Part shown: piece after piece, positions 44,540 through 58,379 of the stretch
Layout: each line of letters begins with the position of its first letter
How positions within the stretch are numbered: position 1 is the first letter of the stretch
DNA from: Amborella trichopoda
Lineage: Eukaryota > Streptophyta > Magnoliopsida > Amborellales > Amborellaceae
Reading direction: 5' to 3'
Assembly (NCBI RefSeq): GCF_000471905.2
Contig: NW_006499617.1
Coordinates: 418,652 to 482,651 of the forward strand
Length of the DNA: 64,000 nucleotides
Made by a program: the position numbers and the translations under genes
The notes under the pieces: model-generated
The model's database searches: none
Seen by the model: only the letters and a program-made list of their open reading frames with translations
Told to the model about the DNA's origin: nothing

Positions 44540-45420
44540 TGCTCACAAATGGCTAGTAGAATTGCCATGGCATAACTTTCTAAAGTTGAAAAATTGAATG
44601 GAAACAATTTTGGGATGTGGAAGAGGAAGATGAAATATCTCCTCATCCAAGATAGAATCATATATGTACTAAGAGATTATCCACCAGTAGTTGGTGATAA
44701 ACCAATTGAAGAAGAAAAGAAAAAGTTAGAAAATTTTTTAAAGGATGACCTCACTGTAAAAACTTCTATGTTAACTTTTATGCAAGATGACCTTATTTAG
44801 GTTTTCGAGCATCCTGAAACATCAAAGAAAATGCTGGAGGCAATAAAACTAAATATGACTCAACCTCTGAAACACACCTCCAATTGCTATTAGAGCAATT
44901 TAACTCATTTAAAATGAAAGATGGTAATAATGTAGTGGAACATGTAAACAAGATGTTTGTTATGGCTAAAGAGTTGGTCATTGCTGAGAATGAAGTCTCT
45001 GAGCGCATAAAAGTTTCCACTATCTTAAATAGCTTTCCACCTTCATAGAGGATGGTAATAATTGCACGTAGGTTGAATACAAAATCTCTTACATTAGGAG
45101 ACCTACGTATACAACTAGCCTTAGAGCAAGAGCACATGAACAAAGATAAAAGGTGTGAGCTTATGCTTGCTCAAGGACCTCCCAAATCTAGCCAATCCAA
45201 GCCTAACAATAAAAAATTTAAATGGAAATTTAATAAAATGATCAATAGGTTAAAAAACAGAGGAACTAAACCCTACAACCAATAAATTAAACAATGACCG
45301 CCAAAATGTTTCTTTTGTGGTCAGCCATGTCACTTCAAGAACCGCTGTCTACAGAATAGAAACCCGCAAAATCTAAATAATAGGGGGAATAGAAGCAAGA
45401 GGCGTGAAGTTGTTGTGTGG
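44540..45420 (+). pseudogene. Copia gag remnant
   Basis: Contains LNGNNFGMWKRKMKYLL and the downstream LALEQEHMNKD stretch typical of plant copia gag. A zinc-knuckle-like CFFCGQPCHFKNRC-type stretch follows near 45310. Broken. Confidence 0.7.
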
Positions 45421-45719
45421 CTTATGAGTGCTTGCTGACAGACGATGACATCAAAGGATGATGGTTAGACCCAGGCGTTAATCGGAGTATCACAAGCTCA
45501 AAAGGCTTCTTCGAGAACTTCAAAGAAATAAAAGTTGGGGAGAAAAACATCTAGATAGGAAACCACTTATTTTGATATATTAGGTGTAGGAACTTGTAGG
45601 TTGTATGTAAGGACAATCAACCTTGTATTAACTTATGTATATTTTGTCCCTTGTATGAGACGAAATATTTTATATATCCCTTTGCTCATTTGAAAGGATT
45701 TTGAAGTCTGCTTCCGATC

Positions 45720-47000
45720 ATTGAAAATATCAATCAGAAAGAGTGAACAAATTTATGCTTGGGAACATTTGGTTGATGACCACAACTTGTTCATTCTTCA
45801 TGTAAATGAGAAAGCTGATAATAAAATTTCAACTTATTCTGGTTATGTTGATTTTGTAATGATTGTTGATGCATATACTTGGCATTTTCGGCTTGGCCAC
45901 AAAGGAAAAGACAAAATAAATAGATTAATAAAGAAATGTCTTATTCCAAATCTAAATAATGTCGAATTTCCAACCTGTCAGCATTGTTTATCAGGGAAAA
46001 TGATGAAATCATTCAATAAAGGGGAGAGAACGAATGAGTTATTGAATGTGGTCGACTCAGATATTTGTGGGCCCCTTAATGTTAAAACTCAGAGATGGAT
46101 GTCATACTTCATCACTTTTATTGACGATTTCTTAGACTTTGATATGTTTATCTAATCCACCATAAATCAGAAGCTTTAGAAAAATTTTAAATATATAAAA
46201 AGGAAGTAGAAAACCAACTGAGTAAGAGCATCAAAGTTCTTAAAACTGATAGGGGAGGTGACTATACATCTGAAGCTTTCAATACTTATTCCAAAGAATA
46301 TGGTATTAAAAGACATTCTACTAATGGAATATCTGAAAGGCGTAATGGAACCTCTTTGGAAATGACTAGATCCATGATGGCTCATGCTAATCTTCTTAAG
46401 ATTTTTTGGGGAGAAGCAATAAGCACATCTATGTATATTATTAATATGGCTCTAACTAAGGCGATAGATTCTACCCATTATGAACTGTGGATAGGTAAAA
46501 AACCTGAGCTATCCAACTTAAGGAAGTGGGGGTCAACTGCCCCTGTCCTAATTCCATATCAGCATAGAAATAAGTTAGAAAATAAAACTTTAATTTGTAA
46601 TTTTATAAGATACCTTGAAGGATCAAAGAGATATCTATTTCATCATAAAGAAATGGGACTCATTGAAAGTAGAGATGCTGAGTTCCTAAAAGATTTTATT
46701 GAAGAAAACCTACCTGTAGTGGATAATGACAATCCACTAGCTACAATGGATATAGATAGCCTTGATCAACATGATGATGTTGAAGTACCCACACACCCAA
46801 TGTTAAGTGGTCAAAAGAGGTCTAGAGCTCATTCATCATACCTTGATGATTTCTATGTCCATATGAATAAAGAGATAGATAACTTTATTAACCTAGTTGC
46901 AATCCATGACCCTTTTGACTTCAATGATGCTATGAAATCACAAGAATCTCAAGAGTGGTTTAATGTCAAGAGAGAAGAATTAGATTCAATTGAGAAAAAT
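45720..47000 (+). pseudogene. Copia GAG-pre-integrase and integrase remnant
   Basis: GAG-pre-integrase words AYTWHFRLGHKGKDKINRL and CQHCLSGKMMKSF are followed by the integrase core (DICGPLNVKTQRWMSYFITF; later TDRGGDYTSEAF, then MTRSMMAHANLLKIFWGEAI). Typical Ty1/copia order. Broken. Confidence 0.8.
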
Positions 47001-47029
47001 AAAGTTTGGGATCTATATGATTTACCATA

Positions 47030-47919
47030 AGATAAGAAACCTATAGGTTCTAAATGGGTACTTAAAAGGAAGTTAAAATCTGATAGATCAATTGATAAAT
47101 TTAAAGCTAGGTTAGTAGCAAAGGGTTTTACTCAAAGAAAGGGAGTCGACTATGTCGACACTTGTTCTCCAGTTGCAACGTTTATATCCATTAGAATAAT
47201 TTTGGCAATCATTGCATACTATGACTTCGAACTTTATCAAATGGATGTAAATATTGTATTCTTGAATGGTGAACTAAAGGAAACCATCTACATGAAGCAA
47301 TCTGAGGGTTTCATAATTAAATGTCAAGAAAATAAAGTATACAAATTAAATAAGTCTTTATATGGTTTAAACCAATCTTCAATATAATGATACTTAACAT
47401 TTCATGATGCCATCCTACAGATGAGATATGAAGTAAATAGATTGGGCCATTATGTATATGTCTTAAAGAGTGGGAGTTAGTTCTCAATACTCTCATTATA
47501 TGTAGATGATATCCTAATAGCTGGAAATAACTTAAAAATGATTGATAAGATTAAGTCGTGACTTTATTCTCGGTTTGAGATGAAAGATATGAGAGAAGCA
47601 TCGTATGTCCTAGGCATAAAAATAACTAGAGATAGAAAATTAAAAATGTTGTGCTTGAGCCAAGAAAGATATCTTGACTATGTTATCAAAATATTTCAAA
47701 TGAAAAATTGTGAACCATTGTCTACTCCTGTTGAAAAGGGAGCAAAGTTGTCTAGGAATGTTTGTCCAGTAGAATGATAAGAAAAGCCTAACATTCCCTA
47801 TGCACAAGCTATTAGTAGCTTGGTATATGTAGTAAGATGTACGAGACTAGATTTGAGTTATGATGCAGAACTTGTTAGTAAATATCAAAGTAATCTAGAC
47901 ATAGCTCATTAGAAAGCAG
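47030..47919 (+). pseudogene. Copia reverse transcriptase remnant, left of the nested element
   Basis: YDFELYQMDVNIVFLNGELK, YKLNKSLYGLNQSS and the catalytic LYVDDILIAGN stretch are present, as in plant copia polymerases. It ends at the nested element's target duplication. Broken. Confidence 0.8.
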
Positions 47920-49098
47920 TGTAGACACCCCATTTTAAATCTGACAAATTCTATGGTTTTCTGAACCCTTAGGACCACATTATCCTAGTAGACTCAATTT
48001 AATTACTCCAAAACTATCCAATCCTATCTTAATTTAAAGTAGATCCCAAGAGCTTTTCAATGGTCCAAGAATCGCCTGAATCGGACCTACGGATAAAACG
48101 ATATAACAAATGATAATTTAGTCCATATGATACCCAACTGTTGGGCGGTGGGTTGGGCTGTAATGGGCCCGACAGGGCTAGACACAGGCTGATGATGCAG
48201 TCAACGCATTTGATGATGCAGTAAACGTGTTTTCTTTAATTAGATAAGGCTAAAACTTTAAGATAAATCAAAATATTTCTGAAAAACTCCAAAAAATTTC
48301 GAAAAAATCACCAATTGAATCTTATAAATACCCCCTCTCCTAACCCAAGAGGAGAGAGACAAAAAAAAACTTAGAAATTCCCGAAATTACAAAACTTATC
48401 CAAAAATATCAAAAATAGGAAAAACCCTTAGAAAATTCCTAAAATTTTAAAAAAAATCCCCAAAAATTAGAGAAAATCTTAAAATTCATATTCAACATTT
48501 GGAGATCACAAAACCCTTAGAAAACTAAAGAAATTCTCCTCCAGACCCCGAGAAAGACTGGCAGCTTTAGAAAAATCTCTTGATTGAAAAACTTAGAGAA
48601 GATAGAAACTCTAGCCTCCTGAAGTCCTAACCCCCAAGACTGAGAAAACCTAGACTAAGGGCACAAAAACCCTAGATCAAGGCACAACAACCCTAGATCT
48701 TACCCTGTACACTAGAGATCTGCTGGTCAACGTCAGAGAAGCAAAGAGGACCGGTTCTGATACGGGCGAGCCCTTAAAGGCTCAGGAATCTAAGGCCATC
48801 CGACCCGGCTTGGTATTATTTATTCCTCTTTCTTTCTTCTTCTTTTTAATGTTTTTCTTCTTTTATTTATTTTTTGATGTGTTAACTTGTCTTAAAAATC
48901 ACATCCCGGCAAATCTGGCCTCAGATCTACCACAAATCTAAGAGTAGATCTGCTCATTTTCGGGTAAATCTGGCCTCGAATCTGAATTCGATTTGTCCCA
49001 CTTTCTCTACCAATTTAGTTAAATATTTATAATTAGTTTAAGGTGTTAAAATTCGAGAGATCTTCATCGGAACATCTGTCAAATTTTCATCATAAACA
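47920..49098 (+). repeat. 5' LTR of the Tat-type element
   Basis: 1179 bp, from TGTAGACACCCC to CATCATAAACA. Contains TCTTATAAATACCCC (possible TATA box near 48322). It aligns along its whole length with 59961-61133 and, inverted, with 24723-25882. Confidence 0.9.
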
Positions 49099-49119
49099 GT
49101 TTGGCGCCCACCATGGGGC
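49099..49119 (+). other. Primer-binding site of the Tat-type element
   Basis: TTTGGCGCCCACCATGGGGC immediately follows the 5' LTR. This is the usual primer-site form in plant Tat-type gypsy elements. I do not name the tRNA. Confidence 0.75.
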
Positions 49120-50930
49120 AATTTCGAGCTTGATCCAAGCTTCAAAGCACATTTTTTATTCAAGCTTCAAAACACATTTTTTATTTACTTTTTTTCACTG
49201 TTTCCAATCACAAAAGGTTCCAAAAGTCGGTTGTGACCAAAATCTAGGGTTTCGGTGCTTCGAAACCCTGCTTTTTCTGGGCGACAGTCCCAGTGTCACC
49301 CAAATTCAAAGGTCTCAAAAACCTCTGTAACTTTGTGGATCTGTTCTAGGGACTCTTTTGTGACTTCAAAAAAAATTAAAATCAAAATAAAGTTTTTAAA
49401 AATACAAAAAAAATATTTTTCATTTCAATCTAAGCTTTTTTGTTTTACCTTATTTTAATTTATTTCGTCATAAGTATTTTTATTTCCTGCTTTTTCCAAG
49501 GTGAAAGTAATCTTATTTCATCAATATTAATAGGATAAAAATATAAAAACAATAAAAAAAATCCTTTTTTGGGCGACACCAGCCGTGTCACACACCCTAC
49601 AAGGGTGACACCAGTAGTGCCGCCTAGGCGACACCACCCGATCACCCAACTGCAAGTGTCCCAGAAAAATTTTGGGACCCCACAGGACCATTCTAGGGAC
49701 TTTTGGCTCCCTGTTGACCAATTTTTTACCTAAAATAAAAAACTTTAAAATATAAAAAAATTGCTTCAATTAGATATGTTATGTTTCTACCCTTTTGATT
49801 TATATTAGTTTGTTAATTTTGACTGAAATCATATTTTCCATGATTTACCATGCTTAGTTTAAATGTGTTTCATCAAAATTAAAAAGATATAAACGAAAAA
49901 TACATTAGGGTTGCTTACCCCTCAAAATCTAGACCCACTCTTGGTCCGAGTCGAGACTCGTGCACTATCTAGTCTAGATCTTAGTCTAGGTTCTAGCATA
50001 GGTCTAAGCTTAAGAGTTGCTTCTAGAGCTAGACTAGGCTTACCCTAGTTCAAGGTCTTAACCAAAATCCATTGAGTCTAGTAAGTCTAGGTTCCAGTGT
50101 AGTCTTAGCCTAGGTCTTAGCTGAGGTTTTTGCCCGTAGTGTCAGGCTAGGTTTGCCTTAAGTCGTCGAGTTTAGATCTTACCTAAGTGTAGATTTTAGA
50201 ACCCAGCCAAAAGTAATCACCATGTCAGTCATTCAAGGCGACCATGACGGCTGCTCCACGACCGACTCTAAGCCTAACCTGCCCAAACCTAGGAACCAGT
50301 ATGCTGCAATCCCTTGGGATTATCGACAGACCTCAGGACAATCCATTATCCAATGCCCAAGTCTTCAATTAGAGGCAGAGTCCCAAGCATCCACTCTTAA
50401 TCTTGAGATTTGTGTGGCTCGAAAGCTGGCTCCGCCCGAAAAACCTTGAATAATCAGGGAGTCCGACCAGGCATTGTCCTACGAGGGATTTTAGGCAATA
50501 AAAGTAGAAGTCGAGTGAGGGAAGAAATTCATGCAACATCCAAAGCCAATTCCTATAACTCGAACCAAGATAACTCTATAGTGCAATGATCTCAAAACCA
50601 AGACCCACATAGGTCTAGAGGATCTAACCCAACCTCGAGCCACCATAGTACAACTCATGATGTCATGCATACTGTACGAAGCAGATGTGTCGACTCAAAC
50701 TGACCTTTAGGCGAGATAGGCGTCCAAGCGGCCCTCAAAAGTCTAGTTGACCTAGGTTACACTGTGCATGCCCCAGCTTACAAGTCGATCCCAAACCAAA
50801 TAAGTGGTATAGGTTAACTCTTAGTATAACCGAGTCAGCCGATTATTCAATCGGTCCCTCTGGTTCATTCGGTCTAACAAACTGCGCAATTTTCGCAACC
50901 GATGGCGACACCTATGGGTTAGTACGCCCC
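49120..50930 (+). other. Untranslated leader of the Tat-type element
   Basis: About 1.8 kb between primer site and gag. It contains many TCTAGG/CTAGGTCT words between 49920 and 50200 and GGCGACAC(C/A) words near 49270-49650. Short frames here are not convincing. A long leader is usual for this lineage. Confidence 0.55.
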
Positions 50931-50934
50931 TCAG

Positions 50935-51900
50935 GCATCAATGCATCAAACCGCCCCGGTGTCTGCAGCTCATCAAGCTCAGGCTCATGTAGGCCAACAT
51001 ATATCCCAAGTTTCAACTTATCAGTCTACGCTTGAGAACCCACCAACCAGTGGGCCTACTGCCATGCCAAATACTCAACAAGAAGGCACCTTAAAAGCAA
51101 TGCAGGATATGCTTGTAAGAATGAGCATGCATGAAATTCTATCCCCAAAGGTTTACGTTCATGAGACCCTTGGAGGCATGGAAGACCTTCCCCTGGGATT
51201 TGTCGTCCAAGAATTTAGAAACAAGTTCAATGGGAAGAGCGATCCAGATACTCACGTCAACGCGTACCTCATCTCCGTTCGAGCTTTGCGAGACAGGCCT
51301 AACCAACTGAAGGTCATCTTGTCACAAACATTGACCGGTGAGGCCTTGAACATGCATCGGAGAACAATGTTCACTCGACCACACATCAATCCAGACGAAA
51401 TGTTCAACCTATTTGTCTCTCACTACCACTGGTCGACACCAAGACTTCTCTCCTTGAGTGAACTCAGTGCAACAAAACAAAACCCAAGAGAATCCTTCGA
51501 GGATTTCATCGGTCGATTTCACAAGGTGGCAATGCAGGTCATAGAATGTCCACTTACAAACCAAGCTAAGATCTCCATAGTCTTAGAGAATGTTGCTCTT
51601 GAGTATAGGACCTTCTTCAGCTAAGGTCTTATCCCCCACTCTTTCGACTCCATGATTGAGCGGGTGGCACAACATGAAAGGGCCAGAGGGACACCCCAAA
51701 GTACCAAGCTCGACAACAAGCCGATAACAGCTCCCCAAAATAAGAACAAAAATAAGGAAAATGCTTCTGGTCAGGTTAATGACATCGTCGTTAACGGATC
51801 GGCTCAAGGTTCAGCTGCTCAACACAATAATTCGAATCAAAATTCGAAGGGGTCAGCGTAGAGCCAACGCTCAAAATAATAACCAAAATCGAGAGAATAA
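50935..51900 (+). pseudogene. Tat-type gag remnant
   Basis: A Gln/Pro-rich start is followed by a capsid-like part with FVVQEFRNKFNGKSDPDTHV, HVNAYLISVRALRD and TLTGEALNMHRR. Then FEDFIGRFHKVAMQVIECP appears, matching the usual retrotransposon gag layout. Broken. Confidence 0.75.
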
Positions 51901-52879
51901 TTTTACCCCTCTCAAAGGCCCATTAGAAAAAGTGTTGGAATTACTCTTAGCTGAAAATATGGTTTATCTCCCGCCACCATCTGAACCACCATTTCAAGTC
52001 ACGGGTAAGAGCAGGTGGTGAAAATGGCATCAAAACCATGCTCATGATACTCAAAGCTGCATATATTTGAAACGGGTGAATCAAGGGTTAATTAATAGGG
52101 GGGACATCACTGTCGCGCTTAGAAATCAACCTGTCGAAGAACCTAATCAAAAGATGGGTATCTTCACAAATCCTCCCCCTAAAAATATAGTCACAATGAC
52201 CGAAAAGCTGGGAGCTCAAGACGACTAGAAAGAGAACGTTGTCATTCACATGATTGAGTGTGGAGACGAAGAAGAGGATCCCAGTCAGTTCATATTGGCT
52301 TGTGATCATCACTTTTAAGAACCCGAATAAGATCTTTTGAGCCTCTTAAGAGGAAGCCCTTCGTCTCCAAACCTCGATAACCTTCAAATATGCGATCGAT
52401 ATGATGGAGATAACACACTAGAGATTGATATGGCCAGGACTAATAAAAAGGCATCATCTTCCAAACAAGGGGCCAACACCCGAAGTCTCCAATTACTCTT
52501 GCTAGGGCTGACCCTATCGAGCTTTAGGCTGGCGAGGTCGACTCCTTAACTTGAAGAGACCGAGTGTTCAAACGCATTCAATTGATGGTCGATACTCTCG
52601 ATGAAAGAATGAGAAATACCTCAAAAACCCAACAATTAGCAGGGGTTGTAGATCACAAGCCGAACAAGGAAATTCAAGGAACTGCAACCACCTACGATTT
52701 GCCCGCTCATCTCGGGAAGATCCAGGCTCAAATATCCATATTGGAGCTACTCGCCAATTCACCAGCACATAGAGCCCAGACCGAGAAGGTCCTTGCCAAG
52801 ACAGACATCCCGACCAACACACAGCCGGATGAGTTGTGTGGAATGATCAACCAGCTGATGGCACTAACACCAATCGTGT

Positions 52880-53530
52880 TCACAGACAATGATATCCCAG
52901 CCAGCTTCAACCAATGTCCAACCTCTGCAGATCACCGTCTTCGTGCAAGGATATGAGATACGAAGAGAGCTTGCTGATAATGGGGCATCCTTAAACATAT
53001 GCCCTATGAAAATAGTGAAGCAGATAGGCAAAAGCCCAGATGACTTCGAGCCTTGTCAACTAACTATCGCTGCATACGACGGGACCAAAAGATAAGCTGA
53101 AGGCATACTGCCTCTCACACTCAAGATCGGCCCTATTGTCCAAGTGATAAAGTTTTATGTCTTGGACATAAAACCTTCTTTCAACATGCTGTTAAGAAGA
53201 CCGTGGCTGCATGAAAATCTTGTGGTCATCTCTACGCACCATCAATGCCTCAAATTTCCAACTAAAAATGGTGTCGTAAAGGTATGTGCTGAACCCCTTG
53301 CTTTTCTGCATCCTAGTATACATAACAAGAAGCTAGTTGTAGGAGTCGAGCTCGGAGAAATCCCGCTTACTTCCTTCGACGAAGCCCATTGTGTCACCTT
53401 ATGCTTAGAGGTCGGCGACCCTGTTTCTCAAAGTTTGCAAACTTATGGATCGATGGATGACATTATCCAATGTCAACATCGATACGGTTTTTGCACATGC
53501 TCTTCTCCCAAGGCTTCCAACTAGGCCAAG
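52880..53530 (+). pseudogene. Tat-type protease remnant
   Basis: The retropepsin-like core reads RRELADNGASLNICPMKIVK, followed by VIKFYVLDIKPSFNMLLRR and PWLHE, the usual C-terminal part of gypsy proteases. Broken. Confidence 0.7.
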
Positions 53531-54149
53531 GCTTGGGTAGTCAAGGGCAAGGCGTAACGGAGGCAATTTTTGAATCATTCGAAACCAAAACTGAAAATGG
53601 AGATCAAAGAGGTCTTGAGCGTTCTCTCACCTCATTGCAAAGCCGGATGAAGCCTTCAAGCTATCCAGGCTTTGTATCAGGAGGCATTCAAAACCTCGAT
53701 CCTCTTGATGCCAGTCCTTCAAAAAGGCCTAAGGTGATCCTTGAATCCCCAACGGGGAATAACTCTTCTTCCACATCTCACCACACACAAGAATTGGGAA
53801 TTGAAGACCTTTTTACTGACCTGGATTTGAAGGCATGCACAATCGGCTATAACACAACCAAGCATGCTCATTCATCAATTCAAACCCAGGAACGAAATTG
53901 GTCGATCACTCCCCTATCTCTAGAATCGCTGGAGGCATACCTGTGGCACCTTCAAGTCTCGGTGCCAAAAAACAGATAGGCACAGGGTGGCCATTTAACC
54001 ACCCTGCACATCCAGTCCACAACATTTCTCTCGCGAGTCCTATAAGGTACACCTCTTGTGTTATTTCAAAAACTGTTGAAAAATCAAAACATAATAAAAC
54101 TGATACTAATGAAAAATAATTTTAAAAAACGACGAACACTCAAGATAAC

Positions 54150-55720
54150 TCGATAACGGTGCACAATAACCAAGAGGACGAATTGGATGACCAAGACAAA
54201 GATCAAGAGAGCCAAGAGTCGGACGAAATCTCTCAACCTGAGGAACTCACTTCCCATGTTGAGCAATTCAAGAAGAGGTTCGATGGTGACCCAACGGCTA
54301 TCATAGAAGAGACGATCGACATAAACCTAGGAACTAAGAAGGACCCAAGGTTAACCAAGATTGGAACCTCCCTATCTCTTGAGGAGCGGGAAAATATGAT
54401 TTCCTTTCTCACGAAATATCGTGATGTCTTTGCGTGGTCATACGATGATATGCCAGGGCTAGATCCCAAATTGGTGTAACATCACCTCATATTCAACGAA
54501 GGGGCAAAGCCTGTAAGGCAGAAACTCTGACGTTAGAAGATCCAAGGCGAAGTTCATTACCCCCGTCGATTACTCAGAATGGTTGGCCAACATAGTGGTC
54601 GTACCTAAGAAAGACGGGAGGATTCGAGTGTGTGTTGACTACAGAGACCTCAACAAGGCATGCTCGAAGGACAATTTTCCGTTATCAGACATAGATGCCT
54701 TGGTTGACAACACTGCGGGGCACGAGATGTTGTCATTCATGGACGACTTCTCAGGTTGCAACCAGCTCTTCATGGTAGAAGAAGACCAGACCAAGACTTC
54801 GTTCATAATGCAATGGGTAACTTACTGCTACAAAGTCATGCCCCTCAAAATTGCAGGGGCAACTTATCAGTGGGAAATGACTAGCATCTTCCATAACTTA
54901 ATGCATACCATCATGGAAGACTACGTCGACGGCTTTCTGGTCAAGTCAACGACTACGCCTGATCATCTCACTAACCTGAGAACCATTTTCGAAAGGCTCT
55001 GGAAACATCAACTCAAACTCAATCTGCAAAAATGTGCCTTTGGGGTTGAATCCGGCAAATTACTAGGCTTTATAGTAAGCCAAAGAGGCATTGAGGTGGA
55101 CTCATCCAAAATACGAGCCATCACTGAAATGCCCTCTCCCTGGAACATCAGAGAAATTTGTGGGTTGCAAGGTCGCATACAAGCCATAAGGCGTTTCTTC
55201 TCCCAACTGGCAGACATGTGCGCGCCGTTTAATAGGCTACCCAAGAAAGATACCCCATTCATATAAGATAATGAGTGTCAAGTAGTGTTTGATCAAATCA
55301 AGGAGTACCTCACAAAATCTCCCATCCTTAGTCCTCCTAATCCAAACAAACTCCTGTTCCTATAAATATCAGTGAGAGACAAGACCATGGGGGCAATGTT
55401 AGAACAATACGATGACCATGGAAAGAAAAAACGATTTACTACATTAGCAAGACAATGGTGGACTGTGAGACAAGATACACGGATGTGGAGAAGCATTGTT
55501 TGATGCTTGTGTGGGCCATGCAGAAGTTAAGACATTATGTCTTATCTTAGTCAGTCAAGCTCATCTAAAAAATAGACTCACTCAAGTACCTATTGGAGAG
55601 ACTAGTCCTGAACGGACATTTGGCGAAGTAGAGAATGCTATTGAGCGAGTTTGAGATCGAATAAGTTACTAAAAAATAGATCAAAGGACAAGCCATTGCT
55701 GACCACTTAGCTGGACACGC
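54150..55720 (+). pseudogene. Tat-type reverse transcriptase and RNase H remnant
   Basis: FLTKYRDVFAWSYDDMPGLD precedes the polymerase. VVPKKDGRIRVCVDYRDLNK, FPLSDIDALVD, FMDDFSGCNQL, MEDYVDGFLVKS and LNLQKCAFGVESGKLLGFIV are the gypsy polymerase blocks. A first RNase H part follows. Broken. Confidence 0.85.
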
Positions 55721-55789
55721 ACTGCTAGATAACACTTCCGTCAACACAGATCTCCCTGATGAGAACCTCTTCATACTTGATGAATCAAT

Positions 55790-56160
55790 TTGGGAGCTAT
55801 ACTTCGATGGTGCAAGGAATGAATACGAGTCAGGTATAAGAGTCATATTATGCTCACCGAAGAAGATTTTAATGCTAACAGCCATTAGATTGAATTTCCC
55901 ATGTGCCAATAATGTTGCTGAAAAAGCCTTGATAGCCGGGCTTGAGAACGCCATGGGAATAAAATTCCAACAAATACTAGTGATTGGTGACTCCTTACTC
56001 GTCATAAACCAAGCTCATTTGGAAGGTAAAAGAAAAAAAACTCAAGCCCTATGAAGAAAAGGTGGAAAAGATGATCCCATATTTCAAGAAAATCACCTTT
56101 CAGCATGTAACTAGGGAAAATAATCGGTTCGCCGATGCCCTTGCGACCCTTGCTTCAATG
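55790..56160 (+). pseudogene. Second (archaeal-type) RNase H remnant
   Basis: WELYFDGARNEYESGIRVIL, ALIAGLENAMGIKFQQILVI and GDSLLVINQAH match the extra RNase H found in Tat-lineage gypsy elements. TRENNRFADALATLASM follows. This separates the element from the chromovirus at 38-42.5 kb. Broken. Confidence 0.8.
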
Positions 56161-56279
56161 GTTGATATTCCTCCAGAAATCACCACACTGTCATTCTATA
56201 TAAGGAACAAACATGATCTTTCCCCACCAAGGATCGAAGAAGAAATAGAGTAAGAAAATGAGAACGATGGGGAAGTATC

Positions 56280-57560
56280 TCTTGTGGCCTCAGATACGCT
56301 AGTTAAGGCAAAACCATGGTTCCACGATGTTTTGTCATTCCTGAAAGATGGGTTCTATCCTGAAGGAGCCATCAAAATTGATAAAGAAGCCCTTCGAAGG
56401 TTTTCTATAGGATTCTTAGTAAGAGGAGATCTCTTGTTCAAAAAGTCCTTTGATGACATCATTCTATGATGTCTTGATCAGCCAGAAATTGACCAAGTAC
56501 TAACAGAGTTACACAATGAAGGAGGTCATTCTAGCGCTACCGCCTTAGCTCAGAAAATTAGGCGCCAAGGCTATTACTGGACCACCATGGCTGAAGATTG
56601 TTGGAAGTTCGTAAATAGGTGTCTCAAATGTCAGCTTTGTGGAGATCTCATCCATGCACCGTCTGTACCACTCAACTCAACACTGCCTGTATGACCCTTT
56701 GTCATGTGGGGTCTTGATATCATCGGAATGATCTCACCGCAATCCTCAAACGACCACTATTTTATATTAACGGCTACATAGTACTTCACCAAATGGGTAG
56801 AGGATATATCATTTGTACAAATTGAGGGACAACATGTTGCCCATTTAATAAAGAACAATATTGTATTCATGTTCGGTGTTCCTGAGTTAATTATTACTGA
56901 CAATGGATCCAATCTCAAAAATGAAAAGGTCTCTAAGGTTTGCAAAAAGTTTGGGATAACGCAGAAATTCTCCACACCTTACTACCCTTAAGGAAATGGA
57001 CAAGTAGAGGCAACAAACAAAGGACTTCTCAGAATTATAAACAGAATAATAGAAGGTGGCAAAGATTGGCACGAAAAGCTAAATGACATACTATGGGCCC
57101 ACTGGACAACTGAGAAGACTCCTATTGGCATAACCCCATACTCATTGGTGTATGGTATGGAAGTAGTGTTACTCATTGAAGTTGAGATACCGTCTCTCCG
57201 AGTGCTTATTCATAAAGATTCAGATGAGGAAGAAAAGATTGAAGCACGAATCACTGCCCTCGTTAATTTGGATGAAAGACGACTACGAGTAACACAAAAT
57301 ATTGTTGGTTACCAGTGTAGAATTGAGAGGGCTTACCAAAGCAAAGTTGTTCGTTGATAGTTCAGGGAAGGGGATATGGTACTCAAAAAAATCTTCCACA
57401 CTCTTGCAAACCCACACCTTTTAGACAAGTTGAAATCTAATTGGGATGGGCCATTCGTGTTCACCCGAGTGCACGCATGCAATTCTTACAAGATCAAGAA
57501 TAAGGAGGGGTGAGAGCTCAACGACCCCATCAATGCGATATATCTCAGAAAATACTACCC
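56280..57560 (+). pseudogene. Tat-type integrase remnant
   Basis: A zinc-binding N-terminus (LHNEGGHSSATALAQKIRRQ; CLKCQLCGDL) is followed by the catalytic core (GVPELIITDNGSNLKNEK) and a C-terminal part with LVYGMEVVLLIEVEIPSL. No chromodomain is seen after it. Broken. Confidence 0.8.
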
Positions 57561-57599
57561 GTAATGGGCCCAAAAGAGTGGTGAAAACCTAAAAAGGCA

Positions 57600-58375
57600 T
57601 CACAAAGAAAAAAAAAATGGACGTGGTGAAAACTTGAAAGGGCATCACAGGTTAAACAAAAAAAAAAAATCTCCAAGAAGGAACTTCTGATTAAAAAACA
57701 CTCAAGTACAAACAAGTACTTACAAGTTCTAACAATACAGCGCAAGCAGACCCTGAGGACGAAGACTCCTCCTAAACTCTGTAGGTTCCCAATAGAATCA
57801 ACTCAGAAAGATGTAGGAGAATGATATGAATGGAAAACTGAAGTGACTTCGACTAATCCTATAAGAACATCGAGACCTCTCCATAATGGAATCTTAGCAA
57901 GAATCTAAAGAACTCTTCTGGACCTGCGAAGCACATAATGAAAGCTCTAAAGGTAAAAAGACAACTTTGAGACTTTTGAGTTCTCACGATCCCACAAGGT
58001 AATCCTTTCATCATCTTTGGGTAAAATATAATAAAAAAAATGACTACCAAAGGGGCCACAAGTAGCAAAACTGTAAGGCCCGTCCCTTTCAAAAGCACTT
58101 TTTCAATCTGATTGTTAAAACCCTCCATTTTCAAAACCCTGTTAGTCGATCTGGTCTCGTTCTCGAAGCTAACTTCCTATGCCTGTTATGAAGGTTTGAA
58201 ACTAGTCAGGCACTCCATGGTTGTTTGAGTATAACTACCTACTACCACATATTGGAGATGGGTGAACCTCGCCAATGACGATATTGGCTAGTCTGGGAGT
58301 GTTTTTTTCTCGACTGGATCCCCTAAGGCGAAATGAGGCAAGCTCATCCATGTGTGTGCGTATGATGTCCCAAAG
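57600..58375 (+). other. Non-coding 3' region of the Tat-type element, upstream of the tandem array
   Basis: No coherent frame is seen. It contains GGTGAAAAC(C/T)T and GGCATCACA words twice near 57580-57650. A long non-coding 3' region is usual for this lineage. Confidence 0.5.
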
Positions 58376-58379
58376 TTCA